From Nematopogon swammerdamellus (lineage: Eukaryota; Arthropoda; Insecta; Lepidoptera; Adelidae): a DNA stretch of 64,000 nt. A model generated the notes under the pieces. That model ran no database searches and was not told where the DNA came from. It saw nothing but the letters and a program-made list of their open reading frames with translations. The position numbers were made by a program, and so were the translations under genes. Where the stretch lies: assembly GCA_946902875.1 (NCBI GenBank), contig OX336339.1:24645349-24709348 (forward strand). The letters run 5' to 3'. Of this stretch, positions 10,128 to 20,257 are shown one piece after another; positions within the stretch are counted from its first letter, which is position 1, and every line of letters starts with the position of its first letter.

Positions 10128-10727
10128 AAACCGGCCTAGTGCGAGTCGGACTCGCGTACTGAGGGTTTCGTACCGCCACTTGATTGACCGGTTTTTGTTT
10201 TTACTTTTTTTTTTATCAAACTTCACGGTTGGCTACATCACCTACAACATCCGTGATGTCAGCCCATAACACCGGGTGAATGAGGTGGCATGTCAGTGCT
10301 TCCCTTCATTTCATGTGGCAACACTGAACTGGACGGAAAACACGAACTATTTACATAGCCGTTTCGACCGACGTTGCATTCAGTGCGGTGGTACCAACCT
10401 GGGCGGGAAAAACCCTACCACCTAGTAAGGTAAGAAGGAAAGGGACCTACAACTTTACGTGGAATCCGCACCACGGCCAGCCTCTAACGGACTTTAGAGT
10501 GTGTACTATAGTCACACCTAGTTTGACGGTTGTATGTTGTACCCTTTTTACAAAATAAAAAACTTTTAACTTAATATTTTTTTTTATTATTATATTTAAG
10601 GATATCCGTCATAATAACGCATATTTTGTAAAAATAAACGTAAACCGGATACCTGTTACGGTTCCAAAGATCTAGCCCATTGAATAATAGAAAAGACAGA
10701 CGGACGGACGGACGGAACCCTAAAATT
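10128..10727 (-). mobile_element. Family B repeat split by a SINE2
   Basis: The left part (10128-10200) has GTGCGAGTCGGACTCGCG, and the right part (about 10500-10727) has the ATAACGCATATTTTGTAAAAAT block, GGACGGACGGACGG and GGAACCCTAAAA. The SINE2 at 10204-10495 separates them, so B was present before the SINE arrived. Confidence 0.55.
10204..10495 (-). mobile_element. SINE2 copy, 5'-truncated
   Basis: Minus-oriented SINE2: the poly(A) end lies at 10204 and the characteristic tail GACATCACGGATGTTGTAGG reads on the minus strand. It continues through the GAACTGGACGG and GTGCGGTGG body into TTTACGTGGAATCC. The tRNA/5S-like head is missing. Confidence 0.75.
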
Positions 10728-11186
10728 CAACATATGGTGACAAACGAAAACCAATAGCAATTTCAGACATGTTCGGAGTCTCGCAGTGTCGTAGTCTTTA
10801 ACTAGCAACAAATTAAACACGACTTATTAACACGAAGCCAAGCTTTATGGAGCTCGCATGTCCTACACCAATAAATTATAATACTATCCCCTACATTTAA
10901 TATAGAATCAAATCGAAACATTCTCAGTGAAACTAAATACTTGTTAATCGAAATTCTACTTTAAAGCCTAAGCACGAAGGTTTATATTTGCGGACAGTAC
11001 GAACAGAGTTTAGAAATGAAAGTGCATTCACGATTAAGCTTTAAAGCGAAGGTTTTAAAGTCGTTTATAGCTTGATTCAAGTTCTGTACTCTATAGGGAT
11101 GAGTATTTATGTTCACCGCGGGAAGCGTCGCACGGGTAGGAGGCGTGAATGCATACTACATACTTTAATTAGTGCATAGTATTTAA
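10728..11186. other. Unassigned AT-rich sequence
   Basis: No coding frame or repeat family recognised. Confidence 0.35.
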
Positions 11187-11618
11187 GAGGATTCATATGG
11201 CAAAACAAAATTCGAGTCGTGGGCAATGAGCAATCGAGCGCAGTGCGCGCGTTTATATGGTGAATTTTGTAGTTTTTGTTTGTTTAAAAATTATTAGGAT
11301 TTGTTTTGTTTTTCAAATAATGCTGCTTTACTCTCTAGAAAATTAAATTCCCTATACAATGACGTAAATTTTATTCCAAAATAATTATCCAGTATGGAGC
11401 TAGCTCGACATAAGAAATTAAAATAAAGTCACATTCAGAAATTTTTTCACAATGAAATAATACTGTAAATTTAAAAAGCCTGCTTCAGTGTTTAGTACAT
11501 ATTATCTAGTTTTAAAAAAAATATTTTTTTTTACATATTATGTACTTCAAAGAACTAAATTTTTGTTTGAAGTTTTAAAAAATATAACAATTTTCGTTGT
11601 TTTGCCACATGAATCCTC
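11187..11618. mobile_element. TTAA-flanked MITE, copy 1
   Basis: Terminal inverted repeats GAGGATTCATATGGCAAAAC (left) and its complement with one or two changes (right) bound a 432-bp AT-rich element. TTAA precedes it (11183-11186); TCAA, one change from TTAA, follows. Copy 2 at 37250-37687 is inverted and has TTAA on both sides. TTAA duplications are typical of piggyBac-type transposases. No coding frame is seen. Confidence 0.7.
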
Positions 11619-12394
11619 TCAAACTAAAAATGTGCGATTTTCAATATTCAGCCCCGTTTTGATTTGTGGAGGTTAAGAGTGGCAACATTGTGTATTATGA
11701 AAACTATCTACGTTATAAAATAAAATTCTTAATACTGACCGACTACTAAGGCAATCTCTGCCAGTCAACCTGACTTAATTATGAACACTTATACCACTAG
11801 AGGTAACACTACATAGTACCGTGTGGGGTTAGTCCGCACTTTAGGCAGCTCTACAGTATGGTCAAAAAATACTTATCCTACACTCTTACCACTGAGCCAC
11901 GAAATCACAAACGACCAAACGAATATCGGATTCCCTTGGTTCGCTTTCGGCTTGGGCCGGTTGTGCCTCTCTATCGCTTGTTACGCGCTCTCGCTTGCAC
12001 ACACAGGCTCAGATGGAACGTGACACTTTTTCGTGCTTGCAGCCGGTGTTCATCAATTTATAAGACGTGACGTTATCACGTCAAAACATTACCCTCCTTC
12101 ATACTTCGCGCAGACAGGTAAAAAAAATCAAATAAACCTACCACTTAAACTGTATTACAATGAAACTATTTCCCTACAGAATAACCAAATCGAATGCCTT
12201 CCGCAATTTCGAGAAATTGTTCACATCCATCAAGCCAGGCTATCTGGGAGCGACGCTCCCTTCGGGTACTTCCCGTTTTAGTAATATTGAAATAACTGTT
12301 TCCGCCATAAAGCGCAATGTCGTCGCGTCCGCGCCTACGAATTCCCAGTGGACACGCATCGCATTGTGTTCTGTCTCCTTTCTAAATAGTTTTT
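11619..12394. other. Unassigned; small GACGTGA/TCACGTC hairpin
   Basis: A short piece of the G-family 5' motif (ACCGTGTGGGG) lies at 11819. A hairpin with 7-bp arms lies at about 12066-12084. Open frames around 11823-12396 are short and unrecognised. Confidence 0.35.
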
Positions 12395-12569
12395 GAAGCG
12401 AAGCTTCTTGACGCACGGGTGGGATAAGGACCTACCTTAGAAAAAGTGAAACGTCACGATAGTACGAACGGAAGTTGCAACGCTCCTCGTTAGCCGGAAA
12501 GCGCTTTAAGTGCTATAAGCGCTAAAAGCTGCATAGCGTCATCTATGAGAGCGCAAGAAGCTTCACTTC
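12395..12569. mobile_element. Family F short TIR element
   Basis: The ends are inverted: GAAGCGAAGCTTCTTG (12395-12410) and CAAGAAGCTTCACTTC (12554-12569), giving a 175-bp element. Internal motif GTGAAACGTCACGA recurs at 25836. No target duplication was identified. Confidence 0.6.
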
Positions 12570-12899
12570 TGTCGGGTGTATGAATACTAAAATACTGTAT
12601 CACCTAATTCAGAACCCTGTGCAATACCCATTTTTTTATTGTATTGTATTGTTGTATTGTTTATTGATCATTCATGTGGCAGTTAGACTGGACTCGAACT
12701 TGCCACAATTTGTTCTAACCGGTTCGATTACACCTACGAAGAAGAACCGACAAGAATATCCCAGGGTATTTATGTATACTTATTATTACAAGTATTTTAA
12801 ATATTTTACGTAATATGTATATTACTAATTAAAAAAAAACACAATAATACAACAAATAAAACACAACACATTTAAATATAATAAAAATAACTACAACCA

Positions 12900-13045
12900 G
12901 TATTGGTACAAAAAGTATTTAATTCATAAATATTTTACCTATTACAGTTTTATAGATACTCGTACATCTCTTTAAAGATAGGACAGATGGATGGACCGAC
13001 AAACGTAGACTAATTAATAGGGTTCCGTGCCATACGGGAAAGTTC
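12900..13045 (-). mobile_element. Degenerate family B fragment
   Basis: Contains CCTATTACAGTTTTATAGAT, GGACAGATGGATGGACCGAC and AATAGGGTTCCGTGCC, which follow the order seen in family B copies with many substitutions. Confidence 0.4.
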
Positions 13046-13557
13046 GTACGAAATGAAAATTTTGAAATGAAATAATCGCAACATACCGTAGCCGTAGTGG
13101 TCCTCGAACCGTTGCGCTTTGCAAAATACTTCAACGCGTCTCGCTTCGCCGGGAGTTTTCTTTAATTATGTTGCTCATATTTAATTTGGAATTGTTGCAT
13201 TATGTTTTTGAATTGTTGTTATAATGCGTTAATAAACTGCAACTAATATTTTGTTTCATGCTATCTCGTATCTTAGTCAGTTTCAAGGGAAATTGTAAAT
13301 TTTAGTATAGAAAAAATTCGGAATAAATATCAGGCGTGTTTTGCTTTTCCTGAAGTTATAAAAAATCCATCTATATGCTTCTAAATAACAATTATTTGAC
13401 ATAGATTCGTGGATAATTTTATTCGATATAAGTGCCAGTAGAAGTTATTGATCTGACTTCATTATTTTATGAAATATTTGAGTTTATGTGCGAACGCGCG
13501 CGCCGCGCGGCATCAAATTTTTGTGCGGCGAAAGTAACCCTAGAGTCAGAGGGGAAT

Positions 13558-13582
13558 GGGGGGGGGGGGGGGGGGGGGGGGG
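13558..13582 (+). repeat. Poly-G run of 25
   Basis: Uninterrupted run of 25 G. It could form G-quadruplex structure and is also a typical place for sequencing or assembly length error. Another run of 25 lies at 51357. Confidence 0.9.
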
Positions 13583-14261
13583 TTAACATTATTATAGCCT
13601 ACAGGTTAATAACATTCTATAAATAGCACTCGCTGATACAACACAATTCTGCACAAATTCTTCATTCTGATTGCGCAAAGTTGCCGTTAGTCATTTATGT
13701 CCGAGTTGATGTTTTAACGCGATTACATAACAAAGTGTTTTATGATCTCTTTCCCAATTTGTTAAAACGAGTTTTATGATATACACTTTTACGATCTAGC
13801 CAAAATGGTAGGCTGGTACGCCAAATCGTAACCCTGATGTAACCCGCTAGGCATTAAATGCGAGCATAAACATACGAATGTAAATTAAATATAGTCATTT
13901 TGTTGCGTTTCACGTTTTATTCTTTTTCGGGCCGGGTTTTTATTATTATTTATGAAAAGCGTTGCTTGTAAAACTTCTCAAAGGCATTAAGCCGAAAGGC
14001 AATATCGGACACGAAATGGATCGAAACGATTCGGGCTCGCCGCGGGAGACGTGGCGCTCTTGTCGCGTTTTTAAAACGACCTAACTCTTGAGTATGTTTT
14101 TTTGGGATTCGATATTGATATTTTCGTACTGACGTCAATAATATAATATTTTATGGATTTTAAATTGTTGTGATTTTCTAACGATTAGGCATCTTTATGA
14201 TGGCACTATAAATTCAACGACCTTTCCGTTAATAATTACAATGTTAATACCTACACATACA
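13583..14261. other. Unassigned sequence
   Basis: No gene or repeat family recognised. Confidence 0.35.
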
Positions 14262-14620
14262 TTTTTTTTAAACTGACACCGTTGGGTACATCACCTACTA
14301 CATCCGTGATGTCAGTCCATAACACCTTGGTGAACCAGGTCCCGTGTCAGTTCTTCCCTTCGCTCATGCCGGCTAAACTGACTGAACTGGACGGTAAAAT
14401 ACGAACTATTTACATAGTTGTTTCAACCGATCTTACAGTCAGTGCGGTGGAACCAACCCGGACGGGATAAACCTTACCACCTAGTAAGGTAAGAAGGGAA
14501 TGGATCTACAGTTTTACGTGGAATCCGACCCACGGTCAGCCTCCAACTGTCGAGCGGTCATCCATCAATCCAATCCGACCGACAGTCGACCGACCGCACC
14601 ACTGAGCTACCGAGGCTGAC
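14262..14620 (-). mobile_element. SINE2, full-length, tRNA-like head
   Basis: On the minus strand the element starts GCCTCGGTAGCTCAGTGGTG, which contains an A-box-like sequence. It then has GGATGACCGC and GGTCGGATTCC, the body (GTAAAACTGTAG, CCGGGTTGG, GTAAATAGTTCG, GGACGG) and the tail TGACATCACGGATG. The GGATGACCGC stretch corresponds to the end of the 5S-like block seen intact at 22167-22202, so this copy looks like a deletion derivative of that head. Confidence 0.8.
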
Positions 14621-15043
14621 AAATCATATGAAAATAGTTTAATTCAAACATTTTAGTCAGGGGTACTTGGGTCTCAGAAAATTCGCTAAGGGGTACCGAT
14701 TAAAATATAATTAGGACCCGTTCGCTGGTCTAACACAACACCTCGCGCAGTAAATTAACCGGCCATAATGTACTCATCGAGATGGCGGAAAACTCACGCA
14801 TAATTGGTACCATATGGCATTGCCGGATTTATATGGGAGTTAAGAAAATATTTGCCCTATATACAGGTCTAATGTAAACCTGTGGATAAAGTTTATATGG
14901 ATTTCCGGTGAATAAATATACCGTTAGTTTAGTGCCTATTTTACCATCCTCCCATATACTGCTCCATAATATAAATGTGATATAACTTGTCAAATCCCTA
15001 TTACCACCGTTTCATATAGGTACCTAAGTTAGGCATATATATA
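14621..15043. other. Unassigned sequence
   Basis: No gene or repeat family recognised before the TA-flanked element. Confidence 0.35.
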
Positions 15044-15444
15044 CAACGTGTCCCAAAACTTAACGTCAAGCGGGAACCAGGGAGTAGGCCAGTTTATGAC
15101 TACCCAGGGAAAAAGAAGAAAAAAAATCTAAGTTAAGTATATATTTTTTTAGAAAAAAATTTAACAGATTTTTTTTTTTTGGTAAAAATACAGGCATTCC
15201 GGTTTGATTTGGAATAGATATCAATAGCAGAGTTGTTTAGGCTTCCAATATAAAAATTTGAACAAATTATATTTGCAAATTTGTAGTCGTAGTAACTAAA
15301 TTGTAAATTTTCAACGTTTTTCAAAAAAATGCTCATAAAAAACAGACGACTCCCATTTTTTTTTTCTTATTTTTCCCTAGGTACTTAGTCATAAACTGGC
15401 CTACTCCCTGGTTCCCGCTTGAAATTGAGTTTTGGGACATATTG
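15044..15444. mobile_element. Long-TIR MITE with TA target duplication, copy 2
   Basis: Same ends as the element at 370-817 (CAACGTGTCCCAAAAC; right end GGGACATATTG) with TA at 15042-15043 and 15445-15446. The interior is shortened and partly rearranged relative to copy 1. Confidence 0.7.
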
Positions 15445-15631
15445 TATAAACCATCCATAATTTTAAGCATCCTTTGCCTGTTCGAAACTTAATTTTATTT
15501 GTGTTTGACAGACATTGTGTCTTAAAAATATATTATTATTGACCACCTTGTCTGGACGATCACAGACAATAAATGTTTTTATTTATGAAATCGAACACAT
15601 TTCATTGTTTTTCGTTTATCTCTTTTTCTAC

Positions 15632-16020
15632 TAAGCGGCTGGTGGCCGAGTGGTTTGGGCATCGGCTTCTCATGCGAGAGGTCCCAGGTTCGAATCCGGT
15701 CGGCGTGTACCAATGAGTTTTTTCTGACGAAAAAATTTACGTGCATACCTACACCTGCTGCTTCATCGTTCGGAACCGGTGTAAAACTGTAGGTCTCTTC
15801 CGTTGCCCCTTACTAGGTTGTAGGCTCAAATTGTAGCCGACTGGTTCGGTACCACCGTACTGGATGTAAGATGGCCGCATAGGTCGGTTGTGTTCTGCTC
15901 TAGTCCAGTATAGCCAGCAATCCAGGGAAGTCTCCGGTATGGCACCTACCTTCTCGGAAGTGATATCGGCTGGTCGGAGCATGTACTTTGGCAGCCACCC
16001 ATACCGGAAATTACATAAAA
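15632..16020 (+). mobile_element. SINE1, full-length tRNA-derived
   Basis: The tRNA-derived head has A box TGGCCGAGTGG and B box GGTTCGAATCC, the RNA polymerase III internal promoter arrangement. The body runs through ACCAATGAGTTTT, GTGTAAAACTGTAGG, GTACCACCGTACTGGATG and TAGCCAGCAATCCAGGG. The tail GCCACCCATACCGG..TTACATAAAA matches the 3' end of the LINE-alpha fragments. The anticodon-loop region forms a TCTC/GAGA hairpin, so it is not a functional tRNA. Confidence 0.85.
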
Positions 16021-16616
16021 CAGAAACTTCTTATAAAAGGGAACTTGTCTGTATGTATGTTTGAGGTAAATTCCTGAGGTAAAGGAAAGAAGTAGGTAAT
16101 GAAGTTGGAGTGGGGTTATTTCAATAGCTGAAGTGGCCGAACGCAATAAGAGTATATGGAACACTCACCGCTCGCATCGATCGTGTGCTAATAATGAGCG
16201 TTTAACTACCTCTAGCTTAAAGCGAAGCAGATTAGAAACCGGCCGATGGGTTTACGGCCACTGGTGTTACTTAGTTTTAGTGTCGAATGCGATAACTTCA
16301 TTAAGAGGTTATCGTCGGGTACGGAATTAAACTTTAGATCTTAATAGTTTCGTCTTTGATAGCTAAGTCTCGATCGTAACCCTACTTGGTTGGGCAATGT
16401 TAATGCATGTTTTATTTTATAGTTTTATAGTTTTTCGCGTCAATAAAATTTTTGAAAGATAAAAAGAATGTGACATCGTTTTAATAGATCTGTGTATGGT
16501 AATATATTCTTCATTAATGGCATTATTGCAGTAAATATTTTCAAAATGTTACTTTAGAAACTTACAAGGGAATCGAAATTTTCTTCTGCCCAAATTTCAT
16601 ACAGGAAGCACCTATT
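16021..16616. other. Unassigned sequence
   Basis: No gene recognised. A GTATGTATGTTTGAGG motif follows the SINE. It ends with the target-site duplication (16605-16616) of the LINE stub. Confidence 0.35.
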
Positions 16617-16702
16617 ATAGCGTGTGTGGTGGCGTGCCTTGGGAGAGGCCTATGTCCAGCAGTGGACCGATACAGGCTGATGATGATGATGATGATGATG
16701 AT
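16617..16702 (+). mobile_element. Ultra-truncated LINE 3' stub with TGATGA tail
   Basis: About 86 bp holding GGGAGAGGCCTATGTCCAGC, GTGGACCGATACAGGC and a TGATGATGA tail, flanked by a 12-bp duplication GAAGCACCTATT (16605-16616 and 16703-16714). This is the 3' end of an RTE-like LINE, to judge from the tail type, integrated after severe 5' truncation. Confidence 0.8.
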
Positions 16703-16714
16703 GAAGCACCTATT

Positions 16715-17671
16715 GAATGGAAGTCACAAAAAACAACTAGAACTTAAAAGTTTTAAATATTGTTTTGATTCAAATTTGACCTTTGAGTTGAAGACTATAC
16801 AAAATCACAAAAGGGCTCCATCTATAAAATTTCAGGTGTGCTTTTTATGTGATATAACTAAAAAGAGCGAAATAAAAACTTGTTTTAAAAAAAACATTGC
16901 ACCGATTTAAAAAAAAACAACTAGAACTGAAAAGTGTTAAATAATTTTTGATTCATATTCGGACCATTGAGTTGAAGGCGGTACAAAAGCACATGACAAA
17001 CAGACGGACACAGAGACAGACAAACGCCTATTTTATAAGGATTCCTGCCAGCGTCGAACCCTAATAAACTACCTGCCGTTTTAATCAGGCCCAAAAGTCA
17101 TCTCAAAATTTATTCCCTATTCACTATGTAGCATACTTGTTCCGACCCTCGCCCTTCGAAGTCTCCTCAGGTAAAGAAATCCCCGCGCTCGAGCCACGAA
17201 AACACAAATAATGGTGAGTGGGGCCGAAAATCAACTTTTTATGAGGATACCTGCTTGATTTTTTTTAAGTTAGTATTTTATGTTTTTCATCTGGTTGTGA
17301 ATACGGAAACCGACAGTAAATTGGTTATGTTCCGGTTTGAACTAAGCGTGGAGAATTTAATTTACTTTTTAAGGTTCCGTATCCGTACGGACTTTTTTGA
17401 TTTACATACGATTGTGTGTGTTGTGTGTTAAGTGTTACATTCTGTCTCTTGTCAAGATGTTTTAGACCATACAGCATCACGCTACTGCATCGGAGGCCTG
17501 AGCTCGAAAAGGTAAAACGAAAAGAAGGTTTAGCGTATTCCAGAATGCAGCTCGGAATTGGGCCTCGCCCATAGTTACTTACTTCCTTCAAGAAGGTTTA
17601 TGGTCTTCCTCAACGCAGCTCGATCTTTGGCCTGATCTTTGGCCTAGTCTTTAGTTCTTACTTTCTCCTTT
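16715..17671. other. Unassigned; possible degenerate B remnant
   Basis: A stretch near 16980-17060 has ACAGACGGACACAGAGACAG and a shape like family B, but is too diverged to be sure. The rest has no recognised gene. Confidence 0.3.
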
Positions 17672-17716
17672 TAAAATAAGAATTTCATGCGAGCGAAGCC
17701 GCGGACAACAGTTAGT
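17672..17716 (+). mobile_element. Helitron-A 3' end only
   Basis: Hairpin GCGAGCGAAGCCGCGG followed by TTAG in place of CTAG; the rest of the element is missing. Confidence 0.5.
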
Positions 17717-18179
17717 AAATTATATAAATACTAGGTATTTTAAATTACATAGTTTTATTTTTGTTTCAGGTAAATTCATCAACATCAGTGTTACAAGAAG
17801 TTGGAAGCGGTATTTATAAATTTTGTTTTTACACAATCCATGATAATTACTTAATTTTACCGGACTGAGAACGCAAAGAAGGTTAATTTGTGTTTCAAGA
17901 TGATGTATGTTCGTTTGTTCACCCATAGATACATGCATATATACGCTGCTAAAATCATAACTCATACATCGGAATCCGCGGGGCACGAATACGACCTTGT
18001 TAGGGATTGACTACGGCGATCAATAAACAATCGACACTGTTATCGATACTCATATTTATTTGTTTATTGTATTTTATTCATGTCATATTTCAGACCTGCA
18101 TACTTATATACCTACAGTACTTATATAAACATGTATACTTTATGATAACGATTAAGTAAATATAATACATATTTATATA

Positions 18180-18675
18180 AGGTCTTTCAAAATTAGTTCA
18201 TAGTACGCTAAGGGGGGGGTTCTGTATCATATAGGGAGTAAAAACTATATAAAAATGTTTGGACCTTGGGCTTTTTTTAAGTAAAAAATTTTTTTATGTA
18301 GGTATTTAAATAAAAAAATAGGTCGTTGGTTTTTATAACCTAATCGATTGAGTTTCATAACAGTAACAAAAAAGTCTTCATGACCATTATGATGTAACAC
18401 GTGTAAGTTGGTAAAAAAAATTAAATTCTTTCTATTCCATACTAATAAAACTAAAATTGTGGTTTTTCACAGTTTCTGAAAGAAAGAGATATACGTGTTG
18501 GAAGACTTTTTTGTTCCTAGCACGAAACCGAAACGATTAAGAAATTTTTTTTTTTACATTTAACATTAAAAAAAAAAATATTTTGTGAAAAAAAAATTTC
18601 TTTGTTCTTCAAAAGTGATCTATTTCCGATACAGAACTCCCCCTTAGCTTACTATGAACTAATTTTGTAAGACCT
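18180..18675. mobile_element. AGGTCTTTC TIR element nested in the composite element
   Basis: The ends AGGTCTTTCAAAATTAGTTC and its near-perfect complement enclose AT-rich sequence with a G-run (GGGGGGGG) matched by a CCCCC run at the other end. A truncated relative is at 1610-2022. Confidence 0.65.
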
Positions 18676-18681
18676 ATTTTT

Positions 18682-18893
18682 TTGGACCTTGGCATTTTTT
18701 TTATGTAAATATTTTTTTATGTGTTTAAATAAAAAAATAGGTGGTTGATTTTATTAGCCTAATCGATTCAGTTTCATAACAGTAACAAAAAAGTCTTCAA
18801 TATCATTATGATGTAACACGTGTAAGTTGGTAAAAAAAATCAAATTCTTTCTATTCCATACTAATAAAACTAATATTGTGGTTTGAACAGATT
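18682..18893. repeat. Partial tandem repeat of the nested TIR element
   Basis: Repeats about 210 bp of 18262-18470 in the same orientation, sharing GGTTGATTTTATTAGCCTAA-like sequence, GATGTAACACGTGTAAGTTG and TATTCCATACTAATAAAAC. It lacks terminal repeats of its own. Confidence 0.65.
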
Positions 18894-19142
18894 TGTATTG
18901 TACCTACAAAGTAAATACAACATTTGTTTATTATATCTTATTTTCTATAGAAATACTCTTAGTTTTAATAATCGACATTATTTCATATTATTCTAAAATA
19001 ACGATCGATTTTCGATATTTGTGGATACATTGTCCCATCACTAAACAACCTTGAATCATTCGTGCCCCGTGGATTCCGATGTATGTCATAACTCTTCTTT
19101 TGGCTTCGCCGTAGCTGGGTAAAAAGTTAAATTATAAATTAA

Positions 19143-19602
19143 AATAACCCTCAAAAAGTAAAAAAAATCAGCTTAGTTAATTAAAGGCGTCGGGGGACCG
19201 AGGTGAATTGTTTTGCTTAGCGGTCCCCCAACGCCTTTAAATAACTAAGGGAAATTGGTTTTTACTTTTTGAGGGTTTTGATGAGTCGGGAGTTTTTAAC
19301 CCCCGACGCAAGCGGAGGGGTGTTATAAGTTTAACGTGTGTATGTATGTGTGTATGGGTGAGTCTGTCTGAAATCGTAGCTCCCAAAAGGATGTACCGAT
19401 TTAGATGTGTTTTGTTTATTAGAAAGCTGGTTTAACCGGGATGGTTCTTAGCTATGTTAGATGAATGTCGGGTCAGCAGATTCGAAGATCTTATACATAC
19501 ACAATTTTTCTAATTGGTGAAGTGACCTCTGCTATCAAATGGAAATGTATGTATAAATGACGCTTAGGCTTTTACTCGTCGCCTTTAAGTAAATAAGCGG
19601 AA
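19143..19602. mobile_element. Family C repeat with long hairpin
   Basis: 19143-19277 is an imperfect inverted repeat of about 55-bp arms (AACCCTCAAAAAGTAAAAA... to ...TTTTTACTTTTTGAGGGTT) around GGGGGACCG/CGGTCCCCC. It is followed by the C-family unit TTAACCCCCGACGCAAG, GTGTTATAAGTTTAACGTG, ATCGTAGCTCCCAAAAGG and AAAGCTGGTTTAACCGGGA. Other copies are at 26005, 46140 and 54325. It is non-coding. Confidence 0.6.
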
Positions 19603-19603
19603 A

Positions 19604-19982
19604 TCAATACTAATAATAAATCTGTAAGGGATGGTCATGGAGTAAGTTACTTTGTTTTATGACATACTCCGTTTGTAGACTCTATTTACGATTTTTAAAC
19701 TAAATTAACTATTTTTAGAAATCTTTTCTGTATGTATGTATGTATCTTCCTCCATAACTCTTAAACCAATCATCCGAATTCGATGAAACTTAGTACAAGC
19801 ACATTTTACTATACGGGACACAGGATAGATTAAATAAAATTCAGTTTCAGTTGCGCTAAGATGTGGCTCTCATACAAACCGAATTGATCAGCGTGCCGCA
19901 ATAAAGGTACGGTAGCGGGCTTACTCACTTTCTTCTTGTTAAATGCGAATTTCACGCGAGCGAAGCCGCGGGCAAAAGCTAG
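19604..19982 (+). mobile_element. Helitron-A, best complete copy
   Basis: Preceded by A and followed by T. It starts TCAATACTAATAATAAATC and ends with the hairpin CGCGAGCGAAGCCGCG, GGCAAAAG and CTAG. This is the A|TC...CTAG|T arrangement expected of a Helitron. No Rep/helicase is encoded. Confidence 0.75.
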
Positions 19983-20257
19983 TTGTTATTATAAAACGTT
20001 GAGTTAAACAATTTGTATTTTTTAAGAGTGCCTACCCATTTTGGGTTTGCTACTCGTATCATGTCATTCAGAACGACTTTTATTTAATTTATAATATTAT
20101 TTACCGTTATGTCTGTGCTTAACGGTTTACAAGGTAATTTGAGACGTATCAGGGTGCGGAGAGCCGAGATCAAGGTACGCGTTGATATTTCCCGACATCA
20201 TTTAAATGGAAGAGGGTACGGACAAGCGCAGTCGCTCGGAGCGTCAACCGGGCTGTG

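Larger units (their letters stand above)
17963..19085. mobile_element. Composite TIR element with 8-bp target duplication
   Basis: The ends are inverted repeats of 28 bp with one mismatch (left starts CATACATCGGAATCC; right ends in its complement). The 8-bp repeat TCATAACT stands on both sides (17955-17962 and 19086-19093). Eight-base duplications are typical of hAT and P transposons. The element contains another TIR element (18180-18675) and a partial repeat of it. No transposase frame is seen. The flanks resemble 37705-37760, which lacks the element. Confidence 0.75.

Noticed and set aside
15632..15705. tRNA-like segments with A and B boxes at 881, 15632 and 38931
   Set aside because: The anticodon arm is a simple strong hairpin and the segments continue into a SINE body, so they are SINE heads and not tRNA genes.
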